Source of the DNA: Comamonadaceae bacterium
GTDB taxonomy: Bacteria > Pseudomonadota > Gammaproteobacteria > Burkholderiales > Burkholderiaceae
Assembly (NCBI GenBank): GCA_947374535.1
Contig: CANCCJ010000008.1
Coordinates: forward strand, 1-64,000
DNA: 64,000 nt
Reading direction: 5' to 3'
Shown: positions 55,085 through 63,028 of the stretch, one piece after another
Layout: every line of letters starts with the position of its first letter
Position numbering within the stretch: position 1 is the stretch's first letter
Made by a program: the position numbers and the translations under genes
Notes under the pieces: generated by a model
Seen by the model: only the letters and a program-made list of their open reading frames with translations
What the model was told of the DNA's origin: nothing
Databases searched by the model: none

Positions 55085-55639
55085 TTGACTTCATTTGCTT
55101 CTTTCTCACTCGCTTTGCTGATGGCTATCGTGCCGGTAGCGGCGTCTGCGGAAAAAGCAGACCGAGAGAAGCCCACCAACATAGAAGCCGATAACTTGGT
55201 GCATGACGAGTTGAACCAAGTCAGCATCTTCACTGGCCATGCCGTGTTGACCCGAGGCACCATGGTCATGCGCGGGACGCGCATCGAGATGCGCGAAGAC
55301 ATTGACGGCTATCAATTTGGCATCATCTTCCCCGAGCCCAACAAGCGTGCATTCTTTCGCCAAAAGCGTGAAGGCATCGACGAGTTCATGGAAGGCGAGG
55401 CGTTGCGCATCGAGTTTGATGGCAAGGCTGATCGCGTCAAACTGATCGACAACGCCGAAGTGCGCCGCTACCGAGGCGCGGTGATGAATGACACGATGAC
55501 GGGCAAGCTCATCATTTATGAAAACCTCACCGATGTGTTCAGCATCGACGGCCAGCGCACCGAAGAAGGTGGCAAGCCCAGCGGCGGTCGGGTGAAAGCG
55601 GTTCTGGCGCCGCGTAGCAAAACATTGGACAAACCGTGA
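55085..55639 (+). CDS. lptA: LPS transport periplasmic protein LptA
   Basis: LptA forms the periplasmic bridge for LPS. The 184-residue protein has a signal-like start and the OstA/LptA repeat strands (NIEADNLVHDELNQVSIFTGHAVLTRGTMVMRGTRIEM, RIEFDGKADRVKLIDNAEVRRYRG). Start is uncertain: there is no ATG upstream, only TTG 55085 or a rare ATT at 55076. The ATT start would give the signal an N-terminal Arg. TAGAAT (55049-55054) is a candidate -10. LptC, usual just before lptA, is absent; dsbA is in its place. The stop overlaps lptB by four bases (GTGA). Confidence 0.88.
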   Translation: MTSFASFSLALLMAIVPVAASAEKADREKPTNIEADNLVHDELNQVSIFTGHAVLTRGTMVMRGTRIEMREDIDGYQFGIIFPEPNKRAFFRQKREGIDEFMEGEALRIEFDGKADRVKLIDNAEVRRYRGAVMNDTMTGKLIIYENLTDVFSIDGQRTEEGGKPSGGRVKAVLAPRSKTLDKP

Positions 55640-56418
55640 TCGCAACCCTTTCACCTGAACATGCCGTGGACACGACTGAGAGTCGCTTGGAAGCGCGCCA
55701 TTTGCAAAAGTCATATGGCAGCCGCAAGGTGGTGCACGACGTGTCGATCGCCGTGAAAAAGGGTGAAGTCGTGGGTTTGCTCGGCCCCAACGGTGCGGGT
55801 AAGACCACCTCGTTCTACATGATCGTGGGCTTGGTGCGGGCTGACGGCGGCAGCATCACGATTGACGGCCAACCTGTGGCGCATTTGCCCATTCACCGCC
55901 GTTCGCGTTTGGGCTTGAGCTATTTGCCACAAGAGGCCTCTATCTTCCGTAAGCTGAATGTGGAAGACAACGTGCGCGCCGTGCTGGAACTGCAGCGTGA
56001 CGAGAACGGCAAGCCGCTCCACCATGAAGAAATTGAAAAACGTCTGACCTCATTGCTCCAAGAGCTGCGCGTGGACCACTTGCGTGCCTCGCCTTCCGTG
56101 GCCTTGTCGGGTGGCGAGCGCCGTCGCGTAGAGATTGCGCGAGCCTTGGCGACCAACCCGCGTTTCATTTTGTTGGACGAGCCGTTCGCAGGTATTGACC
56201 CGATTGCGGTGATCGAGATTCAACGCATCATTGGTTTCTTGAAAGCGCGCGGCATGGGTGTACTCATCACCGACCACAACGTGCGCGAGACGCTGGGCAT
56301 TTGCGATCACGCTTGCATCATCAGCGATGGCCGTGTGCTGGCGCAGGGCACACCGCACGAAATCATCGAGAACGCGGACGTGCGCCGCGTCTACCTCGGC
56401 GAACACTTCCGAATGTGA
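55636..56418 (+). CDS. lptB: LPS export ABC transporter ATP-binding protein LptB
   Basis: LptB powers LPS extraction from the inner membrane. The 260-residue ATPase has Walker A GPNGAGKTTSFYMIVGL, the Q-loop LPQEASIFRKLNVEDN, signature LSGGERRRVEIARALA, and Walker B FILLDEPFAGIDPIAV, followed by the C-terminal DHNVRETL switch. GTG 55636 overlaps lptA. It has a slightly long N-terminus, so a later start is possible. Confidence 0.95.
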   Translation: MIATLSPEHAVDTTESRLEARHLQKSYGSRKVVHDVSIAVKKGEVVGLLGPNGAGKTTSFYMIVGLVRADGGSITIDGQPVAHLPIHRRSRLGLSYLPQEASIFRKLNVEDNVRAVLELQRDENGKPLHHEEIEKRLTSLLQELRVDHLRASPSVALSGGERRRVEIARALATNPRFILLDEPFAGIDPIAVIEIQRIIGFLKARGMGVLITDHNVRETLGICDHACIISDGRVLAQGTPHEIIENADVRRVYLGEHFRM

Positions 56419-56422
56419 CGTC

Positions 56423-57994
56423 ATGAAACAAGGCTTATCACTTCGCGTTTCCCAACATCTGGCGCTCACGCCCCAGTTGCAGCAGTCGATCCGACTGTTG
56501 CAGTTGTCCACGTTGGAGCTGAGCCAAGAGATTGAGCAAATGCTCGATGAGAACCCGTTTCTTGACAAAGAGTTTGAAGAAGCGCCGCGCGAAGAGTTTG
56601 GCCTTGACAAAGCCGATGCGCCCACGCGCGATGAAGAGTTAGAGCCTGTGCGCGAAGTGCCCTCGATAGACGGCGGCATGTCTGAAATATCGGTGGACAA
56701 CACCGCCAGTGATACCGAACCCAGCGTGGATGGGATTGCCGAAAGCTGGGACGGCGATGGCAGTGTTGAGTTCTCTGCCGACGACTCCGAATGGGGCGGC
56801 GACGCACCCGCCAGCAATAACAACAACACCGCCGACAGCGACACCGCCGACGCCACCGAGCTGGCGCGCATGCAAGAGTCGCTTACTTCGTTTTTGCATC
56901 GCCAAGCACTGTCGCTGCGCATGAGCGAGACCGACACGGCTGCGTTGCGTTACCTGATTGAAAACCTGAACGACGACGGCTACCTTGAAGACACCTTGCG
57001 CAGTTTGGCCGAAGGTTTGGGTGGCGACGATGAAGAACAAATCGAAGAGCTCGAGCACCGCTTCCAAGTCGCTTTGTCGCTGTTGCAAAGCCTGGAGCCT
57101 GTGGGTGTGGGTGCCCGCACCTTGGCTGAGTGTTTGACGCTGCAACTCAAAGCATTGGCGCCCAAAGGCGAAGAGGCTTTGCAAATTCGCGACACCGCCA
57201 TCCAGATGTGCAAGCAACCGATGGAGATGCTCGCCAAGCGCGACTTCAAACGCTTGGCTGTGTTGGTGAATGACAGCGAAGCCAACGTCAAAATAGCGAT
57301 TGCGCTGATTGCGCGCCTAGAGCCCAAGCCCGGACGCCGCTTTGCCGATGTCGAGCGCCATGTGGTGGTGCCCGATGTGTTGGTGACGCGGGTGGGCAAG
57401 TCAACCACGGCGCCTAAATTCAAGGTGGCACTCAACCCCGATGTGATGCCCCGTTTGCGCGTACACGACATTTACGCCAACGCCCTCAAAGGCGGTAAGG
57501 GCGACAACCACGCGGGCTTGCAACAACGCTTGCAAGAAGCGCGTTGGTTCATCAAGAACATTCAGCAGCGCTTTGACACCATCTTGCGCGTGAGCAACGC
57601 GATTGCTGAGCGCCAGAAAAACTTCTTCATCCACGGCGAACTCGCCATGCGCCCCATGGTGCTGCGCGAGATCGCCGAGGAGCTGGGCTTGCACGAGTCC
57701 ACCATCAGCCGTGTGACGACCAACAAGTACATGAACACGCCTTTTGGCACGTTTGAGCTCAAGTACTTCTTTGGCTCAGGCTTGGAGACGGAGAGCGGTA
57801 ACAACGCCTCCAGCACAGCGGTGCGCGCGCTGATCAAGCAATTTGTGGCGAGCGAGAACACGAAGAAGCCCCTGTCGGATAATCAACTGTCCGAAATGCT
57901 CAAAGAGCAAGGCATTGAGTGCGCACGCCGCACCGTAGCCAAATACCGTGAGGCGCTGCGTATTGCGCCCACGACACTGCGCAAAGCGCTTTAA
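56423..57994 (+). CDS. rpoN: RNA polymerase sigma-54 factor
   Basis: Sigma-54 directs transcription from -24/-12 promoters with AAA+ activators. The 523-residue protein begins with region I (LRVSQHLALTPQLQQSIRLLQLSTLELSQEIEQMLDENPFL), has an acidic Ser/Asn-rich region II (about 75-155), core-binding and HTH segments (LREIAEELGLHESTISRVTTNKYM), and the RpoN box ARRTVAKYRE. It is three bases from lptB. The usual next genes, hpf-ptsN-hprK, are at 26.6 kb instead. Confidence 0.96.
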   Translation: MKQGLSLRVSQHLALTPQLQQSIRLLQLSTLELSQEIEQMLDENPFLDKEFEEAPREEFGLDKADAPTRDEELEPVREVPSIDGGMSEISVDNTASDTEPSVDGIAESWDGDGSVEFSADDSEWGGDAPASNNNNTADSDTADATELARMQESLTSFLHRQALSLRMSETDTAALRYLIENLNDDGYLEDTLRSLAEGLGGDDEEQIEELEHRFQVALSLLQSLEPVGVGARTLAECLTLQLKALAPKGEEALQIRDTAIQMCKQPMEMLAKRDFKRLAVLVNDSEANVKIAIALIARLEPKPGRRFADVERHVVVPDVLVTRVGKSTTAPKFKVALNPDVMPRLRVHDIYANALKGGKGDNHAGLQQRLQEARWFIKNIQQRFDTILRVSNAIAERQKNFFIHGELAMRPMVLREIAEELGLHESTISRVTTNKYMNTPFGTFELKYFFGSGLETESGNNASSTAVRALIKQFVASENTKKPLSDNQLSEMLKEQGIECARRTVAKYREALRIAPTTLRKAL

Positions 57995-58002
57995 AGATAT
58001 CT

Positions 58003-59433
58003 ATGAACCAGTTACATCTCTTCTTGCCCTGTGCGGCAGGCGTTGAATCCTATTTGGCCGAGGAAGTGCGTCGCATCACTGGCGTGGGCGATGAAGACAT
58101 TCGTGCTTTCCGTGCCGGTGTGATGGTGCGCACCTCGTGGCGCGATGTGTTGCAGCTCAACCTACACAGCCGCTTGGCCCAACGCGTGTTGGTCGAGTTG
58201 TCGCACACGCAGTACCGTCAAGAAGAAGATTTGTACCGCGCTGCGGGCGAAGTGGCGTGGGAGCTGTGGTTCTCGCCCAAAGAAACTTTCAAGATTGAAA
58301 TCACTGCGCAGCACAGTCCGCTCAAGAGCTTGAACTTTGCGGCGCTCAAAATCAAAGACGCGGTGGCTGACCGCTTCCGCCACAAGTTTGGAGTGCGCCC
58401 CGATGTCAACACCCAATGGCCCGATGCACGCATCTACGCGCACTTGACCACCGAAAACTGCACGCTCTACATCGACACCTCGGGCGAGCCACTGTTCAAA
58501 CGAGGCTGGCGCGCCGACAAAGGCGATGCGCCGTTGAAAGAAACACTGGCCGCTGCCATGTTGGCTGCGAGTGGCTGGAGCCAAGGCGATGGCACAGCGG
58601 CCAATCCCGAAGGCTTGGTGGCCCTAGGCGTGCCGTTGTATGACCCGTGTTGCGGCAGTGGCACGATTGCGATTGAGGCCGCGCAAATTGCGTGCAACAT
58701 CGCGCCGGGCTCTACGCGCAAATTCGGTTTTCAAAAACTTATCCCTTACCAAGAGCATGTGTGGCATGGCTTGGTCGACAACGCCCGCGCCAAAGAATGC
58801 GAGCCTCGCGCTGAGGTGTTTGGCAGCGATGTGGCGTTCCGTATGGTCGACTTCGCGCAACGCAATGCTGAGCGCGCTGGCGTGGCCCACGCCGTGCAAT
58901 TGCGCGGTGGCGATGCCCTGCAACGCATGCCCCCCAGCGAGGTGCCGGGCGTGATGCTGGTCAACCCACCGTATGGCGAACGTATCGAAGCCGCAGGTAT
59001 CGCCGGTGCGGCGCGTCGTGCGCGTTATTCACCGCCCACTGAGTATGCGTCGCCCTACGAAGACGTGAACCAAAATGACGATGCTGGTTTTGATGACGCA
59101 TCGTTCGGCGAGAGCCCGAATGGCAATGGCATGCTGCGCGACGATGTGCCACGCTTTGGCGCACGCGACATTGCACAGACCGAAGACGGTGGCGACTTCT
59201 TTGCCCAGTTGGCCAGCCACTGGAAAAAGAACTACGCCGGTTGGACCGCCTGGATGTTGACCCCCGACCTCAAGCTGCCAAGCCGCATGCGCTTCAAAGA
59301 AGCGCGTCGCGTGCCCATGTGGAACGGCCCGATTGAGTGCCGTATGTTCCGCTTTGATTTGCGTGCCGGTTCCATGCGCAACAAGCCCACTGATGCCCAG
59401 TCCACCGAGGGCAACGGGCCAACGAAGTTGTGA
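58003..59433 (+). CDS. THUMP-domain class I SAM-dependent RNA methyltransferase (RlmL N-domain type)
   Basis: The protein resembles the N-terminal half of RlmL (23S rRNA m2G2445) and Trm14-type enzymes. THUMP is near residues 45-155, then the methyltransferase core with VPLYDPCCGSGTIAIEAAQIA and motif IV VNPPYGER. Between motif IV and the final strands there is a Asp/Gly/Asn-rich stretch (about residues 340-400, with NQNDDAGFDDASFGESPNGNG). It looks like an insert relative to the family. Target base not provable from sequence. It overlaps the PIN gene by four bases. Confidence 0.85.
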   Translation: MNQLHLFLPCAAGVESYLAEEVRRITGVGDEDIRAFRAGVMVRTSWRDVLQLNLHSRLAQRVLVELSHTQYRQEEDLYRAAGEVAWELWFSPKETFKIEITAQHSPLKSLNFAALKIKDAVADRFRHKFGVRPDVNTQWPDARIYAHLTTENCTLYIDTSGEPLFKRGWRADKGDAPLKETLAAAMLAASGWSQGDGTAANPEGLVALGVPLYDPCCGSGTIAIEAAQIACNIAPGSTRKFGFQKLIPYQEHVWHGLVDNARAKECEPRAEVFGSDVAFRMVDFAQRNAERAGVAHAVQLRGGDALQRMPPSEVPGVMLVNPPYGERIEAAGIAGAARRARYSPPTEYASPYEDVNQNDDAGFDDASFGESPNGNGMLRDDVPRFGARDIAQTEDGGDFFAQLASHWKKNYAGWTAWMLTPDLKLPSRMRFKEARRVPMWNGPIECRMFRFDLRAGSMRNKPTDAQSTEGNGPTKL

Positions 59434-59864
59434 GCACAGCACCCGTGTACGTGGTGCTCGACACCAACATCGTGCTCGACCTGTGGCTTTACAAAGACGC
59501 GGCCACGCCCGCGTTGCTTGAGGCACTCGAAACTAAAACCGTTCGGTGGTTGGCCACGCAAGTCATGCGTGACGAGCTTGAGCGTGTGTTGGCCTACACC
59601 CACATCGTCAAGCGTTTGGCATTTAGCCAGCTCACTGCGCAAGATGTCTTGACGCAGTTCGATGCGCACGCGCAGCTGATGCCCATCGCAGTTAAAGCAT
59701 TTTTTGTGTGCAAGGACAGCGATGACCAAAAGTTCATCGACCTCGCTGCAGAACACAAATGCCAACTCATCAGCAAAGACAAGGCCGTGCTGACCATGCG
59801 TAACCGCATGGCGCGTTTGGGTGTGGCCGTGGGGAAGTTTTTCCCAGCCGTTTTGCCTAGCTGA
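59430..59864 (+). CDS. PIN-domain ribonuclease-like protein
   Basis: The 144-residue protein has the PIN acidic site: Asp11 in VVLDTNIVLDLW, a Glu in MRDELERVL, and the pair in DSDDQKFIDLA, plus a C-terminal KD. It belongs to the group annotated as putative toxin components. No antitoxin gene is next to it. Instead it starts with GTG inside the stop of the RNA methyltransferase gene (GTGA), so it is made with an RNA-modifying enzyme. RNA processing or quality control is as likely as toxicity. Confidence 0.83.
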   Translation: MSTAPVYVVLDTNIVLDLWLYKDAATPALLEALETKTVRWLATQVMRDELERVLAYTHIVKRLAFSQLTAQDVLTQFDAHAQLMPIAVKAFFVCKDSDDQKFIDLAAEHKCQLISKDKAVLTMRNRMARLGVAVGKFFPAVLPS

Positions 59865-59871
59865 GGCGCGC

Positions 59872-60387
59872 TTAGTGCTGTTGTAGCAAGTCGCGCAGCG
59901 TTTCTAAAGCGTGATGCACCGTGGCTTCACGTACCGCAGCGCGGTCGCCTTCAAAACACATCAATTCTGTTTTGACCCACGCGGCTTCAGCGTCTAGGGC
60001 TGGGCCCGTGTCGCTTGGCAAGCCCCAAGCAAACCACACCATGCCGACGGGTTTGTCGGCTGTGCCACCGGTCGGGCCAGCGACGCCAGTGACGGCGATG
60101 GACACTTGGGCGCGCGAATGACGCAAGGCACCCAAAGCCATTGCTTGTGCCACCGATTCGCTGACGGCGCCGTGCTCGGCGATGAGGGCCGAGTCCACGC
60201 CCAGCATCTCGTGCTTGGCTTCGTTGGAGTAGGTCACGAAGCCGCGTTCAAACCAGTTGCTAGAGCCCGATAGGTCTGTGCAGTGGCTGGCCATCATGCC
60301 GCCTGTGCAGCTCTCGGCCGTGGCCAACATCCAGCCGTGTTGCAGCAAGGCTTGCGCGAGTTGTTCCGTCAACGTGTGTGAACTCAT
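59872..60387 (-). CDS. pncC: Nicotinamide-nucleotide amidohydrolase PncC (CinA C-terminal domain)
   Basis: PncC deamidates NMN to nicotinate mononucleotide in NAD recycling. The 171-residue stand-alone CinA domain shows ATAESCTGGMMASHCTDLSGSSNWFERGFVTYSNEAK and VSIAVTGVAGPTGGTADKPVGMVWFA. ATG 60387 overlaps the pgpA stop by four bases. It is the last gene of apaG-thiL-pgpA-pncC. Confidence 0.92.
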   Translation of the reverse strand: MSSHTLTEQLAQALLQHGWMLATAESCTGGMMASHCTDLSGSSNWFERGFVTYSNEAKHEMLGVDSALIAEHGAVSESVAQAMALGALRHSRAQVSIAVTGVAGPTGGTADKPVGMVWFAWGLPSDTGPALDAEAAWVKTELMCFEGDRAAVREATVHHALETLRDLLQQH

Positions 60388-60872
60388 AGCGACCTCCAAA
60401 TGGCGATGACCAGCAGCGTGCAACCCGCAGCCACCAAGTCATCAAAAATAATGCCCCAGCCCCCGCGCCAACCCAAGCCTTTGAACAAGCTGTCGGCCCA
60501 ACGCACAGGCCCAGGCTTGGCGGCATCGAAGTAGCGAAACAAAATGAACGCGCCCAATTGGCCCCCAAACGTGGTGGGCGTGACCAGCCACAGCACCAAC
60601 CAAAAAGCGATCACTTCGTCCCACACAATCGCACCCGGATCAGCCACACCCATGTGCTGCGCGGTGACGGTGCAAGCCCACCAACCGACCAGCGTGGATA
60701 CGGCAATCAACACCCCTATTTGTAAAGGTGTGAGCCAAATTTGCAAGAGCAAAAACACGGCCCAAGCCCACAGCGTCCCAGCGGTGCCCGGTGCCAAACG
60801 CGACAGGCCAGAGCCAGCGCCAAGCGCGATGAAGTGCGCGGGATGAGACATTAAAAAGCGGCGATTCAGCAT
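60384..60872 (-). CDS. pgpA: Phosphatidylglycerophosphatase A
   Basis: PgpA removes phosphate from phosphatidylglycerol phosphate in the inner membrane. The 162-residue protein has the family start ALGAGSGLSRLAPGTAGTLWAW, three or four helices, DPGAIVWDEVIAFW with acidic residues, and DDLVAAGCTLLVIAIW. ATG 60872 lies ten bases after thiL; a second start at 60851 (MSHPAHF) is possible. Confidence 0.91.
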   Translation of the reverse strand: MLNRRFLMSHPAHFIALGAGSGLSRLAPGTAGTLWAWAVFLLLQIWLTPLQIGVLIAVSTLVGWWACTVTAQHMGVADPGAIVWDEVIAFWLVLWLVTPTTFGGQLGAFILFRYFDAAKPGPVRWADSLFKGLGWRGGWGIIFDDLVAAGCTLLVIAIWRSL

Positions 60873-60882
60873 GTGTCGAATT

Positions 60883-61872
60883 TCAAGCGAAATGATCAAA
60901 CGACGCAAAGCGACGCGTGATGGGTTGCCCTTGTGGATCCAGTACCACCAAGCCCTGCGCTTGCGTGATGCGACCAATGCGCGTCACTGGTGTGTTGGTT
61001 TCCCATGCTGCGGCATGCACCAGCTCGCGCTGGTTGACGGGGGCGGTGAAGCATAGTTCGTAGTCGTCGCCGCCGGAGAGGGCGAACTCCAAGCGTTTGT
61101 TCCAAGGCAGCTCGGCCAGCACAGGCGTGATGCCTGCGGATAAGCGCGCATCGCCAAAATTGCCAGCAGCTTGCAGCCAACCGGTGTCAATCTGTGCCCC
61201 CACGCCGGAGCGTTTCAAGATATGTCCGAGGTCGCCTAGCAAGCCATCGCTCACATCAATCGCAGCGTTGGCGACGGCGCGCAGTGCAGAGCCCAAGGCC
61301 ACGCGCGGTGTGGGTTGTTCCATGCGCAATCGCGCTTGCTCGAAAGCTTCGCCCGACAAAGACTGTGTGCCGCGAAATACTTCTAGCGCCAAGCGGGCGT
61401 CGCCCACGGTGCCGCTGATGTAAATGTCGTCGCCCACTTGCGCGTTTTGGCGCAGCAGTGCATCGCCCGGTGGAACTTCGCCAAACACGGTGATACAAAT
61501 GTTCAGAGGTCCTTGCGTGGTGTCGCCGCCCACCAATTCACAGCCATGGGCATCGGCCAAACGCAATAGGCCGCTTGAGAAGCCAGCTAGCCATGCTTCA
61601 TCGACGCGGGGTAATGACAGCGCCAAGGTGAAAGCCATCGGAACTGCGCCCACGGCAGCCAAATCGCTCAGGTTCACGGCCAGGGCTTTATGGCCCAAAC
61701 GGGCGGGGTCAACCGTGCTTAAGAAGTGACGACCTTCCACCAACATGTCACTGGACACAGCCAGTTGCATGCCGCGTGTGGGGTTGAGCAGGGCGCAATC
61801 GTCGCCCACGCCGACTGCCGCTTTGTAGGTGGGACGCTTGAAGTAGCGTTCAATCAGATCGAATTCGCCCAT
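60883..61872 (-). CDS. thiL: Thiamine-monophosphate kinase
   Basis: ThiL phosphorylates TMP to thiamine diphosphate. The 329-residue AIR-synthase-fold protein begins MGEFDLIERYF and shows VGVGDDCALLNP, the metal-binding NLSDLAAVGAVP, GGDTTQGPLNICITVFG, and AIDVSDGLLGDLGHI. The thiL-pgpA pair is common in proteobacteria. It follows apaG by nine bases. Confidence 0.95.
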   Translation of the reverse strand: MGEFDLIERYFKRPTYKAAVGVGDDCALLNPTRGMQLAVSSDMLVEGRHFLSTVDPARLGHKALAVNLSDLAAVGAVPMAFTLALSLPRVDEAWLAGFSSGLLRLADAHGCELVGGDTTQGPLNICITVFGEVPPGDALLRQNAQVGDDIYISGTVGDARLALEVFRGTQSLSGEAFEQARLRMEQPTPRVALGSALRAVANAAIDVSDGLLGDLGHILKRSGVGAQIDTGWLQAAGNFGDARLSAGITPVLAELPWNKRLEFALSGGDDYELCFTAPVNQRELVHAAAWETNTPVTRIGRITQAQGLVVLDPQGQPITRRFASFDHFA

Positions 61873-61881
61873 GTGTTTGCC

Positions 61882-62274
61882 TCAATGCAAGTTGCGTTGG
61901 CCCGGCTCGTCGCTGAGCGCGTCGAGTACAAACATCGGGATGTCCACATCAAATTTTTCGCCGTCCTCGGCCACGCAAAAATAACTGCCGTGCATGGTGC
62001 CCGTGGGCGTGCGCAAGCGGGTCGCGCTGGTGTATTCAAACTGTTCGCTGGGTTTGAGCAAGGGCTGATGGCCCACCACGCCTAAGCCTTTGATTTTTTC
62101 GTGCATGCCATCGGAGTCGTTCACATTCCACGTGCGCGAAATGAGCTGTGCTGCCACATGGCCCACGTTGGTAATGGTGATCGTGTAGGCAAACACGTAC
62201 ATGCCGCCATCGGGGTCTGATTGTTCAGACAGAAAGTGCGGATGGACTTCAACTTGGAATTTGTAGCGTGACAT
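61882..62274 (-). CDS. apaG: ApaG protein
   Basis: ApaG is a small Fn3-like protein linked with Co2+/Mg2+ resistance and diadenosine tetraphosphate metabolism in enterics, and of unclear biochemical role. The 130-residue protein shows YVFAYTITITNVG, ISRTWNVNDSDGMHEKIKGLGVVGHQPLLKPSEQFEYTS and GTMHGSYFCV. CAAAAT lies six bases before the ATG. It leads a minus-strand operon and is divergent from rpe. Confidence 0.92.
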   Translation of the reverse strand: MSRYKFQVEVHPHFLSEQSDPDGGMYVFAYTITITNVGHVAAQLISRTWNVNDSDGMHEKIKGLGVVGHQPLLKPSEQFEYTSATRLRTPTGTMHGSYFCVAEDGEKFDVDIPMFVLDALSDEPGQRNLH

Positions 62275-62280
62275 GGGGTG

Positions 62281-62286
62281 ATTTTG
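62281..62286 (-). promoter_or_regulatory. -10 element of apaG, leaderless spacing
   Basis: CAAAAT on the minus strand ends six bases before the apaG ATG. Weak match, but with the spacing seen for other genes here. Confidence 0.4.
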
Positions 62287-62317
62287 GCCTAAGCCAGACG
62301 CCCTTCGGCGAGGGTGA

Positions 62318-62323
62318 AATAAT
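62318..62323 (+). promoter_or_regulatory. -10 element of rpe, leaderless spacing
   Basis: AATAAT ends six bases before the rpe ATG at 62330. No Shine-Dalgarno is present. Confidence 0.55.
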
Positions 62324-62329
62324 CACCCC

Positions 62330-63019
62330 ATGACCAGCCCACGCCCCACATTCCACATCGCCCCCTCCATCTTGTCTGCCGACTTCGCCCGTTTGGGCGA
62401 CGAGGTGAAAAACGTCATCGCCGCTGGTGCTGATTGGATTCACTTTGACGTGATGGACAACCACTATGTGCCCAACCTCACGTTCGGCCCCATGATTTGC
62501 CAAGCCCTGAAGCCGCACGCGAAAACGCCAGAGGGCGTGGCTGTGCCGATTGACGTGCATTTGATGATCTCGCCCGTGGACAACTTGGCGGCTGCGTTTG
62601 CCGATGCGGGCGCAGACTACATCAGTTTTCACCCTGACGCGAGCGCCCACGTGCACCGCAGCATTCAAGCCATCAAGAACAAGGGCGTGAAAGCGGGATT
62701 GGTATTCAACCCAGCCGAGCCTTTGGACGTGTTGAACTGGACGATTGACGAAATTGACCTCATTCTCATCATGAGCGTCAACCCCGGCTTTGGTGGTCAA
62801 AGTTTCATCGACTCTGCTTTGCGCAAAGTCGAGCAAGCCCGCAAGTTGATCGAGGCCAGCGGCCGTGACATTCGTCTGGAAGTAGACGGTGGCATCAAGC
62901 CCGACAACATCCGCCAAGTCGCCGATGCAGGCGCGGACACCTTTGTGGCGGGCAGCGCGATTTTTGGCAAGCCCGACTACAAAGCTGTGATCGACCAAAT
63001 GCGTGTCGCTTTGGCGTAA
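62330..63019 (+). CDS. rpe: Ribulose-phosphate 3-epimerase
   Basis: Rpe interconverts ribulose 5-phosphate and xylulose 5-phosphate. The 229-residue TIM barrel shows [34 protein letters not shown] with catalytic Asp and metal His, [15 protein letters not shown] and [10 protein letters not shown]. Intact and of normal length. Confidence 0.96.
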   Translation: MTSPRPTFHIAPSILSADFARLGDEVKNVIAAGADWIHFDVMDNHYVPNLTFGPMICQALKPHAKTPEGVAVPIDVHLMISPVDNLAAAFADAGADYISFHPDASAHVHRSIQAIKNKGVKAGLVFNPAEPLDVLNWTIDEIDLILIMSVNPGFGGQSFIDSALRKVEQARKLIEASGRDIRLEVDGGIKPDNIRQVADAGADTFVAGSAIFGKPDYKAVIDQMRVALA

Positions 63020-63028
63020 AGCGCAAGC

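Noticed and set aside
59430..59864. Classic toxin-antitoxin module
   Set aside because: No small antitoxin gene precedes or follows; both neighbours are housekeeping-type genes.
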